From the NCBI GenBank assembly GCA_037954665.1, contig JBBMOL010000367.1, forward strand, positions 354,762 through 418,761: DNA of 64,000 nucleotides. The letters are read 5' to 3'. The first letter of the stretch is position 1. The number at the start of each line of letters is the position of its first letter. This DNA is from Laguncularia racemosa. Its lineage: Eukaryota; Streptophyta; Magnoliopsida; Myrtales; Combretaceae. Shown piece by piece: positions 1-10,788 of the stretch. The notes under the pieces were generated by a model. That model saw only the letters and a list, made by a program, of their open reading frames with translations, made no database searches and was not told the DNA's origin. A program made the translations under genes and the position numbers.

Positions 1-804
1 AGACGTATCGTGCCTATACCCAAATTGTTGTGAATTAGCAGCCATAATGGAGATCAATTCCCTAGCTTGACCAGGGGTTTTGTTTACTATGGCGCCTCCA
101 CTTGCAGCATCCATCATCTTTCTTTCCATCGGAAGTAGGCCTTCGTAGAGATATTGGATGAGGAGTTGTTCAGATATCCCATGTTGTGGGCAGCTTGCAC
201 ACAATTGCTTGAACCTCTCCCAATACTCATGAAGAGTCTCGGTGTCCCTTTGTTTTATACCACAAATTTCTCTTCTTATACCAGCGGCTCTGGATGCGGG
301 GAAGAATTTGTCCAAGAAGAGTCTCACCATATCAGTCCATGTGGTTATAGAACCTGGAGGCAAATAAAACAACCAATCTTTAGCTTTAGTACTTAAAGAA
401 AATGGAAAAGCACGTAGCTTGATTTGATTGTCGGTTATTCCTTGCGGCCTCATACTAGAACACACTATATGGAATTCTTTCAAATGCTTGTGAGGATCTT
501 CATTTTCAAGACCATGAAATGTAGGTAGCAGATGTATCAACCCAGATTTCAATTCGAATTCTACGGCTAGTTCGGGGTAGTGAATACAAAGTGGTTGTTG
601 ATTCACATCCGGCGCAGCCAACTCCCTTAAGGTTCTCTCGAGATTTGCCATGTCTTCCTCTTTTTCAGAATCAAAGGATGAATCTGACAAGTTCGATACT
701 AAGTTCGGTCCGGGGGATGATCTAGCTTCTTGTCGCAACCTCTTTAGAGTCTTCTCAATCTCCGGATTATAAGTTAGTTCACCTGTCTGAGAAGAACGAG
801 TCAT
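1..804 (-). CDS. gag: Athila-type Gag, N-terminal 268 codons (runs off window edge)
   Basis: Retrotransposon Gag forms the cytoplasmic virus-like particle that packages element RNA. The frame opens at ATG 802-804 (MTRSSQTGELTYNPEIEKT), 28 nt inside the primer site, and stays open to base 1 with no stop. The core Gag domain is recognisable: GLIHLLPTFHGLENEDPHKH at about residues 105-125, a FPFSLSTKAKDWL segment, and HEYWERFKQLC further on. The zinc knuckle would lie beyond the window. The frame is intact here, unlike the neighbouring Ogre ORFs, so this insertion is younger than its host element. The second copy of this gag (about 51.9-53.55 kb) is riddled with indels. Family assignment is by recognition of the Athila Gag pattern. 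Confidence 0.88.
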   Translation of the reverse strand, partial: MTRSSQTGELTYNPEIEKTLKRLRQEARSSPGPNLVSNLSDSSFDSEKEEDMANLERTLRELAAPDVNQQPLCIHYPELAVEFELKSGLIHLLPTFHGLENEDPHKHLKEFHIVCSSMRPQGITDNQIKLRAFPFSLSTKAKDWLFYLPPGSITTWTDMVRLFLDKFFPASRAAGIRREICGIKQRDTETLHEYWERFKQLCASCPQHGISEQLLIQYLYEGLLPMERKMMDAASGGAIVNKTPGQARELISIMAANSQQFGYRHDTS

Positions 805-832
805 ACAAGAATAGAAATAAATTTAACACCAA

Positions 833-850
833 TCCCCGGCAACGGCGCCA
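833..850 (-). other. Primer binding site, tRNA-Asp type (element A)
   Basis: The minus strand reads TGGCGCCGTTGCCGGGGA, complementary to the 3' end of plant tRNA-Asp, 5 nt inside the 5' LTR. This is where minus-strand DNA synthesis would be primed. It fixes the element's orientation. Confidence 0.92.
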
Positions 851-1778
851 AAATTTGATGGGTGTTGAGTCCAACAAAAATAAAACCTACTCCTAGACAA
901 TTATATGATTTGCATATAGTGGTGAGTAGGGTCGAATCCACAGGGATTGGTAAAGATATTTCTATTAAAAAAAAAATAAAAGGAAAAGGAAAATGGGGGG
1001 TTTGGTTTGTGAATTGAATAAAGTTAAAACAAGTTAAGAAAGTTGTATATTGATAAAAAGCCTAGCTAAAGGAATCAAGATAGTTTAATTCTAGGAATTG
1101 ATCATCGATGCAAATGTTCTCTATTCTTAGTTCTAGATAAATTGGTTATGGTTATTAACAAGCTCTAACAACCTATCTCTCCTTACTTCCTCGATAACCT
1201 CAGACAAGCGCTTTGAATTATTTCTCTTATTGATTAAACAACCCTTAGACAAGCGCTTAGGATTTAATCTATCAATAGCATTAAGATCTAGAGAGACCAC
1301 CAATTCATGCCAGTGGATTATAAGATAACCTATTTAAACATGATCACACACCTCCATAACATGAATTCGATCATCTCTTTTATAACCAAACATGTTATTG
1401 CGTCACTAAGACTAGAACAATCAAACAATTACGGATTTGATGTGCTAGTTGACAATATATTAACTTGCTAATTGAGTAGAAGAGCTCTATTCATACCAAT
1501 CAACAAAGATAATAATGACAAAACGATTAGAAGATATATTAATACCCGAAAGCAAATAATAGAACAAATACAAGTCAATTAGACCTCACAATTCGTGGAG
1601 AATTAAACATCTATGACCCTTTGGCTAGAAAAGTAGCTTAGCTACACATGTTCATCAATAAAACAAAAATAAAAGATAGAAACATAATGAACCCGGTTGC
1701 TTGCTCTGCCTCCAAGACGATCCAAGGTTCTTCAAGATCCAAAGATTCAAAAGTTGTCCTAACCCTCTAGGGTTGGTT

Positions 1779-1787
1779 CTATTTATA
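1779..1787 (-). promoter_or_regulatory. TATA box of LTR A
   Basis: The minus strand reads TATAAATAG, followed by a short CCCTAGAGGG palindrome. It is present in all three LTR A copies (also 49325-49333 and 54509-54517), as expected for the Pol II promoter at the U3/R border. Confidence 0.75.
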
Positions 1788-1895
1788 TTGTTAGGGGGTA
1801 GCATGTGATCTTTTGCTAGTAAGATACGAAAATATCTTTCCTTTTTCAAGTAGATTTCGAGAAGTGAAGATACGTCTGCCTGGCACGCCCCACAC

Positions 1896-2277
1896 AACGG
1901 CCGTGGATCAAGCCGTGTCATCCTCTGTGCATATTCTTCAAGTCTTCATCCGCGCCCAGTGTGAACCACGGTCAGACACACGGCCAGATTTCAAGCCGTG
2001 CCTTCATCTGTGCATAATCTTCAAGTCTTCATCCGTGTCCAGTGTGTACCACGGTTACACCCACGGCTAGATTTCAAGCCGTGCCTTCATCTGGTTGATG
2101 TTCCACACTTTCTTCTCCTTGGTCCTGGCTTCCACCACGGCTTCAAGCACGGTTTCTCCCACGGGTTCCACCACGGCTGTGCCTTAAGCCGTGTCTCCCT
2201 CTGTTCAAAGTCCTCATTTTTGCCTTCTTGTCCAGTGTGTAGCACGGTTTGAACATTAGTCGTGCCTCAAACCGTGC
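1896..2277. repeat. CACGG...CCGTG palindrome array in U3 of LTR A
   Basis: About a dozen CACGG or CCGTG pentamers recur here, many arranged as complementary pairs separated by short spacers (acggccgtgg, cacggcttcaagcacgg, agccgtg). They are joined by repeated phrases such as 'atttcaagccgtgccttcatc'. The array ends about 110 bp upstream of the TATA box. The plus-strand ORFs crossing it are by-products of the repetition. A role as enhancer or structured RNA is inference. Confidence 0.8.
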
Positions 2278-2479
2278 TTCCTCCGGTGGTGTAATTTCTT
2301 GTCTTGATCCAAGTTGTAGATGACTTCTCTAAAATACTTAAATTAGCATCCTTGACTCCATTTAACCTGATTTATCACGATGATAGAATTAAAGTACCAT
2401 TTCCTTATGATTTCTATAAAATCAATAATAATTTAACACAATTTATACTATAAAGATTGAGTATAAAATGGCTCTATCA

Positions 2480-2914
2480 ATAGTTATTTATTTTAATATG
2501 TTTGCCAATTTTTCGTGGATAGCAACCAAACAACCGAACCTTCGTGCTGGTTTGCTTCTGCTTCACTTGTTCTTATCTTGACACGGGGTTGAAAATCTTG
2601 ATGTGCTTCCTTTCTTATGCGCAAGGCTCTTTTGACGGTAACGTTATCCTACTAATGCGCTAAGTTCTAATGCTCAAAAGTAGATAGAATTATATTACCA
2701 AATACATTGAGATTCATTATCATTTTAGTGTTTATCTTTCATTGGCGAAGTGGTGGGTAATGTGCTTAGGAGTATTTGTTGTGGTGCGAATTGATTTGGA
2801 TTATTGACCATTTAGGGATATTAACTTTGCTTGTAAAAAGTAAAAACTCGACTCAACGAAATTTGTATCGAACATTGGCTTTCATAAACATTGGCAAAAT
2901 TTCAATTCCCTTGC
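2480..2914 (-). other. Ogre B 3' untranslated DNA next to the Athila insertion
   Basis: No gene is seen. This DNA follows the integrase stop codon and ends at the Athila LTR. The same 435 bp is found at 55211-55640. The first five bases (ATAGT) would be the Athila target duplication, but its partner cannot be seen in this copy. Confidence 0.6.
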
Positions 2915-5900
2915 CTAAGGATAGTACATCTTTACAGCATCTGTGTTAATGGAGTCTCTCAATTCCGTACCATCCATTTGAGTTAGTATCAAAGCACCTC
3001 CTAATAGAACCTTTTTCACCACATAGGGGCCTTCATAGTTTGGAGTGAATTTCCCTCTAGAGTCTTGGGCATTCGGGAGAACCTTCCTTAGCACCAGATC
3101 CCCTTCTTTGAAGTATCGGGGCCTCATTTTCTTGTTAAACGCTCGGGCCATCCTTTGTTGGTAACACTGGCCATGACATAGTGTGGTAAGTCTTTTTTCA
3201 TCAATCAGATTCAGCTGATCAAGCCTCTTCTTTACCCAATCTGATTCGGTTAGCTAAGTTTCTGACAAGATTCTGAATGATGGTATTTTGACTTCAACTG
3301 GTGGCACTACTTCAGTACCATATACCAATGAATATGGGGTGGCTCTTGTAGATGTTCTTATTGAAGTCTTATAAGCCATAAGAGCAAACGGTAACATTTC
3401 GTGCCAATCTCTGTAAGTGGTTGTCATTTTCTCGATGATCTTTTTGATATTCTTGTTAGCTGCTTCTACCGCCCCGTTCATTTGAGGTCGGTAGGGAGTT
3501 GAATTTCTGTGGTTTATGTGGAATTGTTGACATAAACCTGTCATCGATTTGTTGTTAAGATTGGTACCGTTGTCGGTGATGATGGACTCAAGAACTCCGT
3601 ATCGGGCTATTATGTCCCTTTTCGAGAAGCGGACTATTACCCCTTTTGTGACATTGGCATATGACGATGCTTCTACCCATTTGGTGAAGTAATCAATCGC
3701 TACCAGTATGAATCTGTGGCTGTTGGACGCTGTCGGAGTGATTGGGCCAATTATGTCGATTCCCCACATGGAGAAAGGCCATGGTGCTGATAACAAGTGT
3801 AGCTCGTTGGGCAGAGCATTTATCCAGTTTGCGTATACTTGACACAGATGACAGTGCTTAACATATTTTATGCAATTCGATTCCATGGTCAACTAATAAT
3901 ATCCTAACCTCATGATTTTTTGGGCTAACATGTGGCCATTCATATGAGGTCCGCATACTCCTTCATGTACTTCCTTCATCAGTTCGCATGCTTCATTTTT
4001 GTCCGCACATCTCAACAAGGTGGTATCAGATGATCTTTTGTAGAGTACAGACCCACTTAGTAAGAAATGGCTTGCTAACCTTCTGAGTGTTCTTTGGTCA
4101 TTCTTGCTAGCCATTTCAGGGTATTTACTTCCTTGGAGGAAGGTCTTGATGTCGTGATACCAGGGCTCGTCATCTTGTATTTTTTCAATGGTTAAATAGT
4201 AGGCGGGCCGACTTCCGCTGTCTATTTTCATCGGTTGAACTTCGGCTCCCCTTATTATCTGGATCATAGATGTTAGTGTGGCTAGTGCATCTGCAAACTG
4301 ATTCTGAGTTCTCGGGATGTATGTGAAAGTGATTGCCTTGAATTCTTTGATTAGCTCTGTCAAGTGTTGATGATATGGTACCAGTTTGGGGTCTTTAGTC
4401 TTATATTCCCCTCTTGTCTGTAGTATGATGAGCGACGAATCTCCGTATACTTCTAATTCGCAGATTTCCATTTGACAAGCCATTTTGAGGCCAAGAATAC
4501 ACGCTTCATATTCCGCGATATTATTGGTATAGGGAAATGTAAGTCTTGTCGCTGCAGGGAATTGAGTGCCATCTGGGGATATCAACACTGCCTCAATCCC
4601 GCAACCGAATACATTGGTAGCTCCATCGAAAAACAGTTTCCATTTCGGGTTCTGCTCCATCCCAAAGTCTTCTACCGGCATATCTTCCACTGTTAATATG
4701 TTTTCGTCCGGGAATTGGGCTTGTAGTTCTTGGGAATCTGTCTCAACAGGGTGTTCTGCCAATTGGTCGGCTAAGGCTTGCCCTTTCATCGAGTTTTGAT
4801 TTATGTATGTAATGTCAAACTAGGATAGGAGCATTTGCCATTTAGAGATTCTCCCTATCAAAGCTGGTTTCTCTGCTAAGTATTTCAAGGGATCATGTTT
4901 TGTCAGTAGCTCAATATGATAGTAAAGGGTGTATTGCCTTAGTCGATGCATGACCCAAATTAGAGCACAACAAGTCTTCTCCACCTCTGAGTACCTCTGT
5001 TCCCCATCCGTAAACTTCTTGCTCAGATAATATATGAAACGCTCTCTTCCCTTGTCATCTTTCTGTCCCAACACACATCCCATGGATTCAGGGAGTATTG
5101 TGAGGTATAAGAATAAGGGCTTTCCTTGTTTCGGGACTATCAAGACCGGAGGTTTTATAAGATAGTCTTTGATTGTCCTGAATGCTTCTTCGCATTCGTC
5201 GTCCCATTCTATTGTGGCATTCTTCTTCAACAAACGGAATAGTGGCCGGCATTTGTCGGTGAGCTGTGAGATAAAACGAGCTATATAATTTAATCTTCCC
5301 AGCAAGCTTCTCACTTCTTTAACGGAGCGTGGGGAAGGTAACTCTACTATAGACTTTACCTTGTCGGGGTCGATTTTAATGCCGTCCTGACTTATGAAAA
5401 ACCCTAACAATTTCCCCGTTGTGACCCCGAAAGTACATTTCTCTGGGTTTAACTTGAGCTGAAATTTTCTCAATCGCTTAAACAATTTCCTCAGGATCTT
5501 TATATGGCTTTCTCCTTCTTTAGATTTGGCTATCATTTCGTCGACATATACTTCAACCTCTCGATGCATCATGTCGTGAAGTATTGCGACCATGGCTCTC
5601 TGATACGTTGCCCCGGTGTTTTTCAAACCGAAGGGCATGACTTTGTAACAGAAAGTTCCCTATGTTGTGATGAAAGTCGTTTTGGTCTTATCCTCTTCAG
5701 CCATTTTTATTTGATTATATCCTAAGAAACCATCCATGGACGAGAAGAGATGGTTTCCCGCAGTGTTGTCTACTAGAACATCAATGTGGGGTAGGGGGAA
5801 GTTATCCTTTAGCGTAGCTTGGTTTAAGTCTCGGAAGTCTACGCATATGCGTACTTTTCCATTCTTTTTCATAACGGGGACTATATTTGCTACCCATTTT

Positions 5901-6161
5901 GGGTAGTTAGACACTTCGATGAACCCTACTTTTAGTAGTTTCTTGACTTCCTCCTTAATCTTTAGCAAGATGCCAGGCCTAAATCTTCTCAGTTTTTGTT
6001 TTTTAGGTTTGACATCTTCCCTTGTGGGAAGCCTATGAACCACTATTGATTGGTCTAGTCCTGGCATGTCACCATATGACTAGGCAAACACATCCGCGTA
6101 TTCTGTTAATAGCTCGGTTATCTCACATTTTTGCTCAGCACTCAAACTGGTCCCGATTTTG
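2915..6161 (-). pseudogene. pol: Ogre B pol: RT, dual RNase H, integrase; five in-frame TAG stops
   Basis: One minus-strand frame runs from about 6160 to the natural stop at 2915-2917. Internal TAG codons lie at 6080-6082, 5660-5662, 4820-4822, 3893-3895 and 3254-3256. In order it encodes RT (ICVDFRDLN, MPFGLKN; active-site box YVDE at 5537-5548, with Glu for the usual second Asp), a gypsy-type RNase H (CVLGQKDDKGRERF), a second RNase H with all four acidic positions (FFDGA, AEYEA, YGDSS, FADALA), and integrase. Integrase has a His/Cys finger (HxnH, CHLC), D-D-35-E (GIDIIG, ITDNGT, GAVEAANK) and a C-terminal EGPYVVKKV block. A tandem RNase H pair is diagnostic of the Tat clade. Stops plus the YVDE change imply no function. 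Confidence 0.92.
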
Positions 6162-6535
6162 AGGTTTTTAGGGTTTTCCATATTCTTAGATTTACTGTCT
6201 CCACCGGCTCGTCGATCGAAATTCTGCTTTGTTCATGTTTTTGCCAATTTTCTTGTATTATTTCGTGGTCGAGGATATCGCCTTCAACAACTGACCCAAC
6301 AGCGTTGGAAACGATATCAGCATTTTTATTTTCTACCTGCGTGAAATATCCCTGATGTTCGATGGTAGGAGATCTAGGTAAAGTAAAAATGAAAGCATAT
6401 ATATAAGAAGAAAAACAGACTGTAATTGAATTGATAAAGAGTCTCAAAATTTTGTTCAATAACTGTTCTCTACTTTTGAGCTAACCTAAAGCTATTGATA
6501 GGATAACAAAACCAATTGTTCAGAGCCGGATGCTA
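6162..6535 (-). other. Linker between Ogre gag and pol; possible intron
   Basis: No conserved domain is seen. Ogre elements are known to have an intron between gag-pro and RT. A pyrimidine-rich stretch ending TTTACCTAG on the minus strand (about 6370-6390) resembles an acceptor, but I cannot pick a donor with confidence. Confidence 0.3.
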
Positions 6536-8510
6536 GTTGGACGTGCGGGGGGTTGGTTTCCCTTTGCTGGCGTCACCTTCGTTTATCCAAGGCTCTTGAA
6601 TGATATTTTCTTGCGGAAAGATTGTTGGAGAGGTGGGATGCACATCTGGGTGTTGATTGGCTTCCCCTTCATTCTACCTTTGACACATCTTGCTTGTGCT
6701 TCTTCTTCGGCTGTAGGAACGTACCCTAGTCCAAACGTCCCTTGCTGCCCCTCTTTAAACTGAAGGCCCTCCTTACTAGTCACCACGTTCACTTCATTGA
6801 TCATGTTTATAGTCTTCTCCTCTTCCTTTGGCAAGTTGTCCTCTTTCTCAAACTCTGGCCCCCATCCGCTAGGCGGCCCATACTCAGTTGGGGTGTAAGA
6901 ATAGTTTACCTAGTATTCGAACCTCCTATGTAATTCTGCCAAAGTGCTGACTATTGGGTCTTCGGCTAACCATTTTCTTTTAATGTGTGCTTTTGGTGCT
7001 TCTTCTAGAGCTTGATGGGGTTGCTTCTTCTGTTAATCCATCGTCTTCTGCTTAGGGGCTTCCTTGGGAGTTGACTCCTCAGATGTGATCATGTTAATGG
7101 TGGGCTTATGATTGGGCAGCGGGTTGGTGTTGACATTGGGTGCTGGGGTGTTCACAAAATCCAGCTGTATGATTCCTGCATTGATTAAGTCTTGGATCTT
7201 ATGCCGGAGCCTCCAACACCTATCTGTAGAATGCCCCTCCTAACCCATATGGTAGTCACACTTGAGGCTTGAGTCGAAATTCTTGGGCTTGTACCGGTCG
7301 TTGGGGATCTTGAAGCTGATCAAGTTGTTTGCCCTCAACCGAGCAAAGACCTAACTGAGTGGTATGGGGATTGGAGTGAACTGCCTTGGGACCCTAGCGG
7401 CCTGGGTATGACCTGTCATGGATTGTTGGGCTGGGGTACTCATGGTCTGGAATGTCACACGAGTCCCAGCTTTTTCTGCCTTACCGGAATGGACTGTGCT
7501 GATGGTAGACTCCTTAGCTCTATTTCCTCTTAAGGGCCTTTGTGTTGATGTAACCCTAGGAGGATCCATTGTTTGGAGTCTGCCGGTGGTGATGGCATTT
7601 TCAATCTGACATCTTGTAGCTACCACCTCTGCAAAGCTGGATGAGGTCTGGCCTACCAGATGTGAAAAGTAGGTCTTGTCCAGGGTGTTGACAAATATGG
7701 ATGTCAACTCCTTCTCAGAGATTGGGATTGCTACTCTGGCGCCTGGGCTCTCCAACGCTGAGCATATTCCTTAAACGGCTCAGTATGTCTTTTCCGTAGA
7801 CTTCCCAGATCAATCACAGATGGGGCGACTTTAATATTGAACTTGTACTAATCATAGAACGCCCGGGCTAGCTTTTCCCAGGTGTTGACACTGTTGAAGT
7901 CCAGGTGGGCGTACCAGACTAATGCAGGGCCTGTGAGGCTGTCTTGGAAGGTTTGGATCATGAGTTGGTCGTATTGAGCATACTTGCTCATCTTTTGGGC
8001 ATATAGCCTGGTATGCATTTTAGGGCACCCGGTCCCATCGTATTTTTCAAACTCTGGGGTCTTGAACTTCTCAGGGTATACCTCTTCCCTGTACACTGGC
8101 AGACTGGTGATCCCGGCCTGCTCGAAACCATCAAGACCCTCGATTGTTTTCATCTTATCATGGAGCTGCTGGAAGAGTCTCTTCTCCATTTCCTTCTGTC
8201 TCTCTTCCGTCTCTCTTTTCAGGTCATCAGAGGTTGGCCCCTGGTTGATCTTCGGCTTATATTCAAAGGTCAGGTTAAGGTGGGAATTGATCTCTTCATA
8301 CTCCGGAGGCTGTCCCTCCACTGCTTTTCCTTTCTTAGCCCCTGAATGTTCTTCCTAGGTTGGTTGAGTGGTGCGAAGGAGGCTAATGCTTTTAGTTAAG
8401 AGGTGGACCTGGGCAAGCAATTGTTGAACCGTTTGTTCTAGGGATACGATCCTGGAGTCTGAGGCAGCTTCAGCATTTGTGTTGTTGTGGTTGTCGCTAC
8501 TGTTGGCCAT
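6536..8510 (-). pseudogene. gag: Ogre B gag (and remnant of the gag-pro junction)
   Basis: The frame starts at ATG 8508-8510 and encodes an acidic, coiled-coil-like N-terminus, then a Gag core (TRLYAQKMSKYAQYDQLMI, GPALVWYAHLD, EKLARAFYD) at about 8110-7850. It changes phase by one base near 7743, then continues through the FVNTLDKTYFSHLVG segment. A knuckle-like Cys/His cluster (CDYHMG, GHSTDRC) lies near 7225-7260. Internal TAG stops occur at 8355-8357 and 7848-7850, among others. Between the knuckle and RT there is a G-patch-like GLGYVPTAEEE segment (about 6720). I find no Asp-Ser/Thr-Gly protease site, so the protease seems to have been lost. Gag would form the particle. Confidence 0.8.
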
Positions 8511-8765
8511 TTTTTGTTCTTGAACGTGTGTGAATTGGGCTTCTAGGAGGGTTCGGTTGCTTAGGAGCTATCTTGATGCCTGGCGCGCATTTTTTTTTTC
8601 TTTAGTGTAATGTATGCAAAATGCTATGCATGTGTCACATAGATGCTAAAAATAAAAAGGGTTGACAATTGATTGACGATGTAATATTGAAACTTTATTT
8701 TTATTAATATTGAAAAATTTTGGAGTTCGATATTCATAGAAAAATAAAAGATTACAAATGATGAT
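8511..8765 (-). other. Spacer between Ogre ORF1 and gag
   Basis: About 255 bp of AT-rich DNA with no ORF or repeat. It contains the short TTTTTTTTT tract and 'atgcaaaatgctatgcatg' near 8614. Confidence 0.5.
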
Positions 8766-10292
8766 CTATTTCCTAGCTCTTTTGGTCTTCTGTTGTGGAG
8801 GCTTAGGCTTCCCGTTGATGACGGCTTCCAGTTCTTCGACTCTAGCCTTGGTCTTTTCTAACTGAGCTTCCAAGGCTTTGTTCCTTTGGTCGGATTCCTT
8901 GAATCGTCTTTTTCAGATGTCTTTCTTATAATCTGCAGCTTCAAAGTATACTTCCATCCGGGCCTTGACCTGCTCTAGGAAGATTTCTAGCTCTGGATTT
9001 ACTTTGTCTGGCCTCGGTCGAGTGACATCTGGAACCCGGTATGCTCTCTCCCCTGTCTGGTACAGCTGGCGGATTACAAACTCTCTGGTGGCTCGGTGCT
9101 TTCCCACTTCGCCATCTAGCTCCCTGAGGTCTACATTCAGGCTTTCAATTCTTGCCTCCCAAAGTGCTTTGACTTCTGCCAGCTTAGTAAACTTTTCAGC
9201 CACCAGTAGGTTCGGATCTTGGTACTCGAAGGTGACTGCTTCCAGCGAGGGTCGATAAACTATGTCTTGGATAGTACCAAACTGGCGGACCACTGAATTG
9301 GGGTGATATCCAATACATCCATTGATTCCGATCAAAGGTACGGCTTGAAAATTACTGCAAGGAAAAATAATTTTGTCGCAGCAACTCCACCTGGCCGTCC
9401 ATAGAATATCCTCGGCACTGAGGCTTCTAAGCACTTCTACCCAATTGTGGCTGGTAAGGTCGTCAGGTAGCTTTATCTTTTCTACGCATGAATCCACAAG
9501 GTCCACCTACTGGGCCAAGGTTTTCCGGACCATGTTCAGCCCGAAACACTTAAGGTGGCTTACGAACCATATCAGCATAAGGTTGATGCTTGAGCAGAGG
9601 ATCCCATGGCCTTTCTTCTTGAGGAAGTCCAAGTTCCGAATCTGTTCAGCCAATAGAGTCGGGATGTAAGATCTTCCTTCCAAGAATTGGGTCACCAGCT
9701 CTGCAACCCGGTAGTGAACATAGAAAGTTCCGGTGGGGAATAGAATGGTGGCGAAAGCTGTCAAGATGAAAGCATTCACCCTTCTCTATCTGTAAGTCTT
9801 GAGGTCCCCACACAGTATGTCTTTTCTATCCCCATTGTCTTCTCAGGCAATGAACTAGGCTTCCAAATCGTCCATTCGTATGCAGTATCCATTATAGTCT
9901 GCTAGGGCTTTGTTGACTGCTGCTTTGCGGATGCCTAGTAGTCTGGTGAAGGTACCGACTGGCCCGGCCTCGAGATCTGGCATTTAGAGTTGATCAGTCA
10001 GTGCTGGAGCCTGTAGCAGCTGGGTGTACTCTTCTATGGTAGGGGTGATTTCATGCGACCCGATAAAGAAAGTTGCGGGCTCGATTTCCCATAACTGGAG
10101 CATGGCTAGTACCAAAGGCAGATTCACCTCTATTTTTGTTAGTGAGAGGATGGGGCCTATTTTTTGTTGGATGAAGGCCTGCTCCTCTGGGTTGTACAAG
10201 GTAAACCAATGGTCTAGTACCAACTTTGGGTCCAAAGGTTTGTACACCCGGATTTCTTTGCGGAGTAGACGGTCGACTGCGGTGCTAGCCAT
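8766..10292 (-). pseudogene. Ogre ORF1 (protein upstream of gag, function unknown), broken
   Basis: A single minus-strand frame runs from ATG 10292 (MASTAVDRLLRKEIRVYKP) to a stop at 8766-8768, with premature stops at 9984-9986 (TAA), two near 9840-9870, one near 9780, 9507-9509 (TAG) and 8913-8915 (TGA). It begins with a segment typical of the ORF1 that precedes gag in Ogre elements (IGPILSLTKIEVNLP, EITPTIEEYTQLL; I recall the family as DUF7745). It ends with a charged coiled coil (ALEAQLEKTRARVEELEAV) and a basic KRARK tail. Its role is not known. Several of the stops fit C-to-T or G-to-A change of Gln or Trp codons. The second copy at 61.2-62.6 kb has many indels. Confidence 0.8.
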
Positions 10293-10770
10293 CTATTACA
10301 ATAAGAAATTTTCCTAATTACAACTAGAACTATAACATTACAGGGAAATTGATCTGAACTCCATTGAATAAAACAGTAAATATTACATCATCGACAATTG
10401 TCAACCCATGATGTTATGCATGCAAATAGGTTGGTTCTAACTGGTCCCCAAGCTCTATGGCCTCCCACATTCTCGGAGAAATGGATCCAAGGCCATATCG
10501 AAGCATTGGGTAGGGTAGCCTAATCGGTCCCGAACGGTGATCAACTCACTTTGCCCGAAACCTACACAATGGCTCCCCGTCTTAGGGTTCTAGGACGATT
10601 CGGGTTCGACCGCATCTATTCACACGAACACATGCATGTATGTAGACCCCATAGTAAAGAAAGCTAAACCTAGCTAATCCCTAAAAAGTTAGCAACATGA
10701 TAATAATTGAAAGACATTTCTTTAAGAGAACAATTCGAAGAGATTCAGGTAGCTAGCCTACTGGCATGGG
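10293..10770 (-). other. Ogre B 5' untranslated leader
   Basis: 478 bp between primer site and ORF1 with no convincing ORF. Such a leader would carry packaging signals, but I cannot define one. In the second copy the homologous leader stops abruptly at 62880. Confidence 0.6.
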
Positions 10771-10788
10771 TCCCCAGCGGAGTCGCCA
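10771..10788 (-). other. Primer binding site, tRNA-Arg type (Ogre B)
   Basis: The minus strand reads TGGCGACTCCGCTGGGGA, which I recognise as the Arg-tRNA-type primer site used by Ogre elements. It lies 3 nt inside the LTR. Confidence 0.85.

Larger units (their letters stand above)
1..2479 (-). mobile_element. Athila-type LTR retrotransposon A (5' part; continues off the left edge)
   Basis: On the minus strand this stretch reads 5' LTR (2479 to 856), a 5-nt spacer, a tRNA-Asp-type primer site, then a gag frame open to the window edge. The LTR ends are TGATAG...CATCA. It is inserted in Ogre element B: the base after the LTR (2480) starts Ogre 3' sequence, and the same junction recurs at 55210/55211. 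The lineage call rests on the gag sequence, the primer type and, in the second copy, a GTGTGGGGGAATT polypurine tract. The rest of the element lies outside the window; its apparent duplicate at 48421-55210 shows gag and protease but no reverse transcriptase. Confidence 0.9.
856..2479 (-). repeat. 5' LTR of Athila A (1624 bp)
   Basis: The boundaries are set by the primer site on one side, the terminal TGAT...ATCA inverted ends, and comparison with copies at 48421-50024 and 53597-55210. In transcription order U3 contains a CACGG/CCGTG palindrome array (1896-2277), then a TATA box (1779-1787), then an AT-rich R/U5. This copy is almost identical to 53597-55210. It differs at several fixed positions from 48421-50024, for example the poly-A stretch near 965-975 and 'aagacgatcc' near 1712. 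Confidence 0.92.

Noticed and set aside
833..850. tRNA-like sequences at primer sites (also 10771, 22859, 24741)
   Set aside because: Only the 18 terminal bases match tRNA; no cloverleaf follows, so these are primer binding sites and not tRNA genes.
1813..2252. Two overlapping plus-strand ORFs with His/Gly/Phe-rich repeats (also at 49359-49788 and 54543-54973)
   Set aside because: They are antisense translations of the CACGG palindrome array in LTR A and recur only because the LTR is repeated.
2480..2484. ATAGT as confirmed target duplication of Athila A
   Set aside because: The partner on the other side is outside the window in the left copy and lost in the right copy, so it remains only a candidate.
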